Shown here: piece by piece, positions 58,636 through 64,000 of the stretch | Layout: each line of letters starts with the position of its first letter | Numbering within the stretch: the stretch's first letter is position 1 | Source: Engraulis encrasicolus | Taxonomy: Eukaryota > Chordata > Actinopteri > Clupeiformes > Engraulidae | NCBI RefSeq assembly: GCF_034702125.1 | Contig: NC_085865.1 | Coordinates: 23,791,567-23,855,566 of the forward strand | Direction of reading: 5' to 3' | Length of the DNA stretch: 64,000 nucleotides | Notes under the pieces: model-generated | What the model was told of the DNA's origin: nothing | The model's database searches: none | What the model saw: the letters and a program-made list of their open reading frames with translations, nothing else | Translations under genes and position numbers: made by a program

Positions 58636-59411
58636 GTAAGTGCCAGAGATGTATAAAGTACTGGAGAAAAGTAGTGGAGTAGAAGTACCAGTATCATCTT
58701 GTCAAATGACTTGAGTAAAAGTCAAAAGTAACCTTTCCTTACCTTTCTCAAGTAGAAGGACAAAAGTATTCAAAATGTGTTGTACTTAAGTAAAGCAAGT
58801 AGAAGTATTGCAAGTTTTGCTACTTGAGTAAAAAGTAGAAATAGAAGTAAAAGTACTGCATTAAAAAAATGGGGGGGGAAAAAGTCAGTCAAAAGTTTGA
58901 ATGCCATTTGGTTTATTAGAGCTCTGTACAATAAGTCTCTTATGAAGTGCAAATATTGTCCCTCAAAGGAGAACATTGAATCTAAATAGGGCCAGGGATG
59001 GCAGCCGTCATCCTCCTCCTCCTCTCCACAATGTGAGGTGGTTGGTGTCGATGTTGATGGCGATACCTCGTCTACCTCATCCATCTTGCCAACATGCCAG
59101 TGTCAATGCCAACTGAGCGTCACTGACCACGCCAAAAGACATGCGCGAGAATGCGATCTGCTTTTATTTCCCTACCATTGCATACAGAGCCATCTAGCGC
59201 TCGTGCATAGAAACGAGTAACGAGTAACGAAAGCAGCACATGAAAAATATATCGGAGTAAAAGTATTAATTTCATCAGAAAAATGTAGTGCAGTAAAAGT
59301 ACAAGTATGAGGAAAAAAATATTTCTCAAAAAAGTATAGATACTGCAGTTTAGTACTTAAGTACAGTACTTCGTTACTTTTACTTCGTTACTATACATCT
59401 CTGGTAAGTGC
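58636..59411. mobile_element. hAT-type element rich in AAGTA words (760 bp)
   Basis: Element 58644-59403 with 12-bp inverted ends CAGAGATGTATA. Perfect 8-bp target duplication GTAAGTGC at 58636-58643 and 59404-59411. Subterminal regions are packed with AAGTA, AGTAAAAGT and TACTT words; the centre (58980-59210) is less repetitive and has CpG. No transposase frame. Confidence 0.92.
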
Positions 59412-59920
59412 ACACATTTTCTGGCCACATATACATTTATAACCTCTTTCAGTGCGTTTTTGCTTCGTTTGATTCTATCTTTCTTATTTTAATAGGCTCA
59501 CTCTTGTCATTGTTCTGAGTATTTTTCTGATGCCATTTGAGCAATGCTGAGACACGGAACGGTCCATTCAAGCATTGTAACAGTACCCATTAAAGAAATG
59601 CTTTAATTGCTTAGATGTTTAGTGTCGACAATCCCGTTGCATTAGCCTGCCATCACACTGAGACACTCGCTGGCCTTTATTAGTTTTGACTAATCTCTCG
59701 TTTGCCAGAGTGACATTTCAGGAATCCATTCCCATTCTCTCCCACACAACGTCCCCTCTTCTTTTTTCTTTCCCCACCTCCCTCGGCATTGTGTAAACAT
59801 TGTGGAGAAAATAATGAAATAAAGAGATAAAAACATTCCCCAGCATCCTGCCGCCCGTCAGGCTGCAGCGGCATCAGCAGCAGCAGCTCCAGCTCCAAAT
59901 CCAATCATAGTCTCATGCCC
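59412..59920. other. Non-coding unique sequence
   Basis: No gene recognised; a CAGCAGCAGCTCCAGCTCC patch lies at about 59876-59896. Confidence 0.5.
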
Positions 59921-59925
59921 AGGGC

Positions 59926-59971
59926 CTCTGACAGCTTTGGCCTGGCCCAGGACAAAGTCGTCTGAAAGGCG
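59926..59971 (-). repeat. Dispersed repeat family B, copy 4
   Basis: TCTGACAGCTTTGGCCTGGC, CCAGGACAAAGTCGTCTGAA: reverse orientation, closest to copy 2. A GCCCGGGAC-type word recurs at about 60034. Confidence 0.65.
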
Positions 59972-60940
59972 CCCCCATCCCAGCCCATTACATACAATAC
60001 AATCAACCAATTCTGGGCCCCCTCTCTCCCTGGGCCCGGGACAACTTTCCCCTTCATCCCTCCCTGTCGCCACCCCTGCTCATGCCCGCCTTCCCGCCTG
60101 CCCACAGTGTGCCAGCTGGGACTCACAAACACAGTTCACCAGTCACACAATGGTATCTGGAGGCAAGTGCCAGCCTCAGCCAGCTATAGCTCTAGTCGGA
60201 GCCTCAGCCGACGACAACTCGTGCACATGAGTGTGCCCCCCCGCCGCCTTTCCTTGCACATAGTAAACGTTGCAGAGTAAATTCAACACTTGGAAGGTAG
60301 GACCAACACTAAAAGTGTTATATTTCATTCTGTAAGATTTATCTATTTTTTATCTCGACCACAGGAGACCATCAGGGGCCTTGGCCCCCATTCCAACAGG
60401 GGGCACCAAACCCCCTCAGCGCTTCTGTTCATAATTCCTGCAGTTGTCATCTGCCCCACAGGCAGGTGCCTGTCAGCGACACAGTGCCATCCGTCGTCCC
60501 CAACCCACCCAACCAACCCAACCCGTACCTCTCCAAATCCCCCTGCCTGTTCTCCTGGAGTCACAGCTCTAATTTGAATACAATGGATGCAACTCTCATC
60601 TCTCCCAGCTGGGTAACTTATTGTTTTCGTCTCCTTGGCACAAAACCAAGAGGCTTCCTGAGTGAGCCATATTGTAGTATACATACTGTTGCACACTCCA
60701 CAATACTGTACTTATTTTACTTATTGTACTGTACTTATTTGATATGTGTATTTTGTATGTTTTTTGTTGTTGTTTAATACTCTCTTATATCAGCGGAGAC
60801 TGTGAAATGAGCCCCCCTGCTGACCAATAGTGATATCTTTGTTTGTTTTGTGTATTACCTTTGTACATGACTGGTTTGCCATTGGCTAATTGGTCCCACC
60901 TACACACCTGAGAACACTAATTCAGTTTGCCACAAAATAG
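59972..60940. other. Non-coding, C-rich
   Basis: GGGCCCC-type words at 60015-60040 and 60370-60405. No credible gene. Confidence 0.5.
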
Positions 60941-60947
60941 CCTGCTC

Positions 60948-61060
60948 ACTGCCTGATGAAGGCTTCATGCTGAAATGCGTCAAAGTGGTTTTATCACGTT
61001 AAGCCCATTAAAAAAGGCATTTTTACTACAAAGAAGATGAGTGCTTTGGTATTCCACAAC
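60948..61060 (+). repeat. CCTGATGAAGGC...GAAATGCGTC repeat
   Basis: The string CTGATGAAGGCTTCATGCTG followed by AAATGCGTC resembles a dispersed vertebrate repeat motif that also recalls the CUGAUGA...GAAA core of hammerhead ribozymes. Stem pairing is poor here. Family not determined. Confidence 0.35.
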
Positions 61061-61457
61061 TTTTAAAATGATCTAAGCCTGTCACCAAAGAGTATCATGC
61101 TTACAAAGTAATAATCCCAGGTAGCATTCCAACTGGACTTAATTCTCTGGTCAAAACAGATGTTGATCCTGGACACCACTTTTGTAGTGTTGTCCCCGGA
61201 GCAACAGTTAGGCCTACCCAAGGTCGCCGTATCAAGGCCATTAACCTACTGTTGAGTGTCATGCAGGAACAAGTAAACTCAGACAGAACTGGAGCCCTAA
61301 CCTTGAATCACTCAACTGGAAAGCATGTAATGACACAACTCAGTCAGAATAATTTTAGAAACAACACTTGTTTTGTCCACTGATATAAAAATGTCACTTT
61401 ATTTTAGATACTACACCGGCGTAGGGCCATTTCTGATGTCGTACTTTAGTTGTCTCT
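61061..61457. other. Non-coding unique sequence
   Basis: No gene recognised. Confidence 0.5.
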
Positions 61458-61930
61458 GATTCAAGATTCAAGATTCAAGATTCTTTTAATAGTCCCGAAG
61501 GAAATTTGTCTTGGACATACATAGCTGCATACACACAACACCGATACACATGACGCCAAAAAAAAAAACAACAACAACAACAATAAACACACACATACAT
61601 ACATACATACATAAGTGCCCCCATAGAGGCACTCAAGTGCATATCCACCACAGCCCACATACCACAACCCACATACATGGCATTACAGGATGGTAGTTGT
61701 TAATGACCTGCGTTCAGTAGGTTAACAGAAACAGGGACAAAAGAAAACCTATACCTATTCAAAAACCTTTTCTTGTTTTTGGTACTCTGAATCGCCTGCC
61801 AGAGGGTAGCAGCTCATATTCTGGGTACGGAACATATGATGGATCCTCAATTATTTTCCTAGCATGCCTAACTACAGACTCTGTGTAGTGTAGATGGCCA
61901 GATAATTAATTACTGTGTGTAATAACCAAT
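61458..61930 (-). mobile_element. 5'-truncated LINE (Rex1/CR1/L2-like), ORF2 C-terminus and tail
   Basis: On the minus strand the end of an ORF2 is readable: VVRHARKIIEDPSY, then ELLPSGRRFRVPKTRK, then after a frameshift RFSFVPVSVNLLN and a stop (about 61890 to 61700). The LPSGRR-F/Y-RVP signature is characteristic of the ORF2 C-terminus in fish CR1/L2/Rex-type LINEs. The 3' UTR follows, including (ATGT)n at about 61592-61612, and the element ends in TTGAATC tandem units (61459-61483). Reverse transcriptase is not present. Confidence 0.8.
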
Positions 61931-62565
61931 ATCTTTCATTAAACAAAACCAATATATGTATTTGTCAAGTATGGTCCTCCTCCATAATATTAATAGTGAA
62001 AAATATAGTAGAAGGGCACACTGCCAAAACTTCTCAACTTTTCCATTCATACATTGCATAAGTGGTAGAGAGTCAGTGTCCTCTCCGTGGCCCCATTGAC
62101 ATCACAGCTTGCCATGCTCAGTGGAGGTCAGTAGACAGGACCCCGCTAAGCGGTCTCAGGGGCATACCGTGCCACGGCACTGGAGGAGCCTCCATCAGAC
62201 GTGAGGAATAGACTTATGCCTGTTTTTCCACCCTGTCAGTGCGATGACCTAAGGAACACCATTCATTTTTGATGCACAGTCCCACAGAAAGTATCGAATT
62301 CTGACAGTGTCGGTAAAGTGGGTTTTTTTTTTTGCTTTTTGAGAAAAAAAGTTAAAATCTGGGGAGTTTTTTGTAAAGATCATCACGAGCATATGTCTGC
62401 CCGTCAGTGTTTGCAGTCAGATTCTTGTCTTTTTCTGGTTTTGCATCAACTCTGTTTTCTTGTTACCTAACAAAAATGTCATCATGAAGATGTGTAGCTA
62501 GCTCCTACGTACAAACTACATTTAGTCATGGATGCTTTTTTCCCTTTCAGATATGTTTTTTTTTT
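61931..62565. other. Non-coding unique sequence
   Basis: No gene recognised. Confidence 0.5.
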
Positions 62566-62566
62566 C

Positions 62567-62570
<4 letters not shown>

Positions 62571-62605
<35 letters not shown>

Positions 62606-62625
62606 GTGCGTGTGTGCGTGTGTGC
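62571..62625. repeat. (TG)n microsatellite
   Basis: TG array with TGCG interruptions in its last third, followed by a GA-rich patch (62697-62745). Confidence 0.95.
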
Positions 62626-62869
62626 TGTGGCTGCCATGGGTTTTTCATCACTTCCGACAGGACCCAACCCACACACTCTCTCCCACCCAGGCCTCAGGGA
62701 GGGAAGGAGAGAGGGAGAGAGGGAAAGAGAGGGAGAGCGGGAGAGCGGATAAATCAGCTTGGTGAGGTGACTAAGAGCCGTAGGCAGAGGAGAAACTCTC
62801 TCTTAACTGTGGCAGGGGTAAGTGCCACTATACACATTCATTCATACATACATACATACGTACATCCAT

Positions 62870-62970
<101 letters not shown>

Positions 62971-63136
62971 CAAAGATATTCATTGGGCTTTAATGCATTT
63001 ATCACGACAGGGCCGTGAGTGAGAGAGTGACAGGAAACGTGTGGGACAGATGGGGGAAGAATTGGGAAATGACCTCAGGTCGGACTCAAACCTGAACCTA
63101 GGTCCCCAGATTTATGGCATGGCGCCCTAGCACACC
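62971..63136 (-). mobile_element. tRNA-derived SINE (same family as 9850-10036)
   Basis: Shares the body motif GGGAAATGACCTC and the B-box-like GGTTTGAGTCC (63082-63092, minus) with the earlier copy. The tRNA head is degenerate. Its tail is the adjacent TTTC array. Confidence 0.7.
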
Positions 63137-64000
63137 AATACATTTATTTAGGCTACAGTAACATTCTGCATCGTGCACATATGCAGTGTCAGTGAATACA
63201 AGTGCATATGTGTACATGTAACTTTTTATGCAGTTTCATGATAGAGTGTGTTGACATATGTTGCACTGTATTACTGTATTGCAATGCATGTTATCCTATT
63301 AGCATTACACACAATAGGCTCCCTTTACGATACTCAAAGTATTATTCAGATACACATATCTCTGACGTACACTGATCAGTTTGGTGGACTATGCCTTGTG
63401 TCAAAGTCACATAGTCCTGTATAATTTGGCATCCGGACAATGTCTTTAGTGCAGTGCTGCTTCTATTGTCATTTTTTAATGCAACCTGTCAGTGGCTTGT
63501 GAAATATGTTACGAGGGAATCCCTTAAAAGCAAATAGTTTTCAATTAATCAGGCACATTTTTGGGCCGCCCATTCTGAACTGTTGAGGTGGCAATCCTAA
63601 GGGCCCTCTTTTAATTTAGGTTATTCACAACTGGACCGCTGCGCCACGGGCGTTCCACATAGGTCTGCCAGATTGGCAGCCATGACGCTTTTCAAGCAAG
63701 TGCTGAGCCATGTGCATTGGTGCCAGTGCAGTGTGCAGAAGGGGTATTGAGTCTGTCACATCCAGGCAAGTAAACAAGGCAATTGCCTTGGGCCCCAAGC
63801 TGAAAGGAGGCCTCCTGAAAATAACTGGTCATATACTTGTAGACAGTAATGACAACATTGTGAGTGTGGCAATTAAATTCAACAACCAAGACTTTCAAAA
63901 AGTGCAATGATACTGCAAAGTCCAATGATCTCTCTTGAAGGGGCCCATGGTCCAATGATATGAAAAGAGGCCCCATGTCCCTCCTAGGGCTTCCTTTCCT
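63137..64000. other. Non-coding; GGGCCC-type repeat words near the end
   Basis: 63137-63700 has no recognisable feature. 63775-64000 contains TTGCCTTGGGCCCCAAGC and GGGGCCCATGG, words seen in other dispersed copies, so a repeat probably runs off the window end. Confidence 0.45.

Overview
This window reads as non-coding nuclear DNA of a ray-finned fish. The evidence is very long CA/GT, CT/GA and TATG microsatellites, tRNA-derived SINE heads, several small hAT-type elements with 8-bp target duplications, LINE fragments with short tandem tails, a Kolobok-like element with a THAP reading frame, and a fish-type endogenous retrovirus. I found no confident complete host gene. The best host candidates are two adjacent exon-like blocks on the minus strand (28362-28437 and 28527-28625), separated by an 89-bp intron with consensus splice sites. 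A weaker GC-rich exon-like block lies at 246-411. The rest looks like a gene-poor region or a very large intron.

Layout. 1-4.6 kb: pyrimidine tract, exon-like GC block, a SINE and GGT-rich sequence. 4.6-12.3 kb: long GT/CA arrays, a perfect hAT MITE (6214-6404), a GACTTG-rich repeat and two more SINEs. 12.3-14.7 kb: a 369-bp tandem duplication that copied one transposon end, then a 1.7-kb TTAA-flanked fold-back element whose two arms each carry part of a THAP-domain frame. 14.7-19.4 kb: copies of a dispersed repeat (family A), a 63-bp minisatellite containing CCCTAA, and telomere-like tracts split by a hAT element. 19.4-37 kb: mostly unique AT-rich sequence with possible conserved non-coding blocks, a palindrome, LINE 3' tails and the candidate exon pair. 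37-44 kb: a pyrimidine minisatellite, long GA and CA arrays, and a hAT MITE. 44.6-47.4 kb: three nested transposons (Tc1-like, then hAT, then hAT). 49.6-51.9 kb: a LINE reverse-transcriptase relic, then a TATG microsatellite split by a hAT element. 52.1-58.5 kb: an endogenous retrovirus with two identical 572-bp LTRs. 58.6-64 kb: a 760-bp hAT element, a 3' LINE end with recognisable ORF2 C-terminus, and a SINE beside a 100-bp TTTC array.

The most informative object is the retrovirus. Its LTRs are identical over 572 bp, it has a 5-bp target duplication and a tRNA-Tyr-like primer site, yet its interior is broken: a gag start, a protease fragment with DSGA and a gamma-type transmembrane Env relic surround about 3.3 kb without retroviral signal. 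This suggests a recent insertion of an already defective, trans-mobilised copy. All family names are from recognition of motifs and ends; no database was searched.
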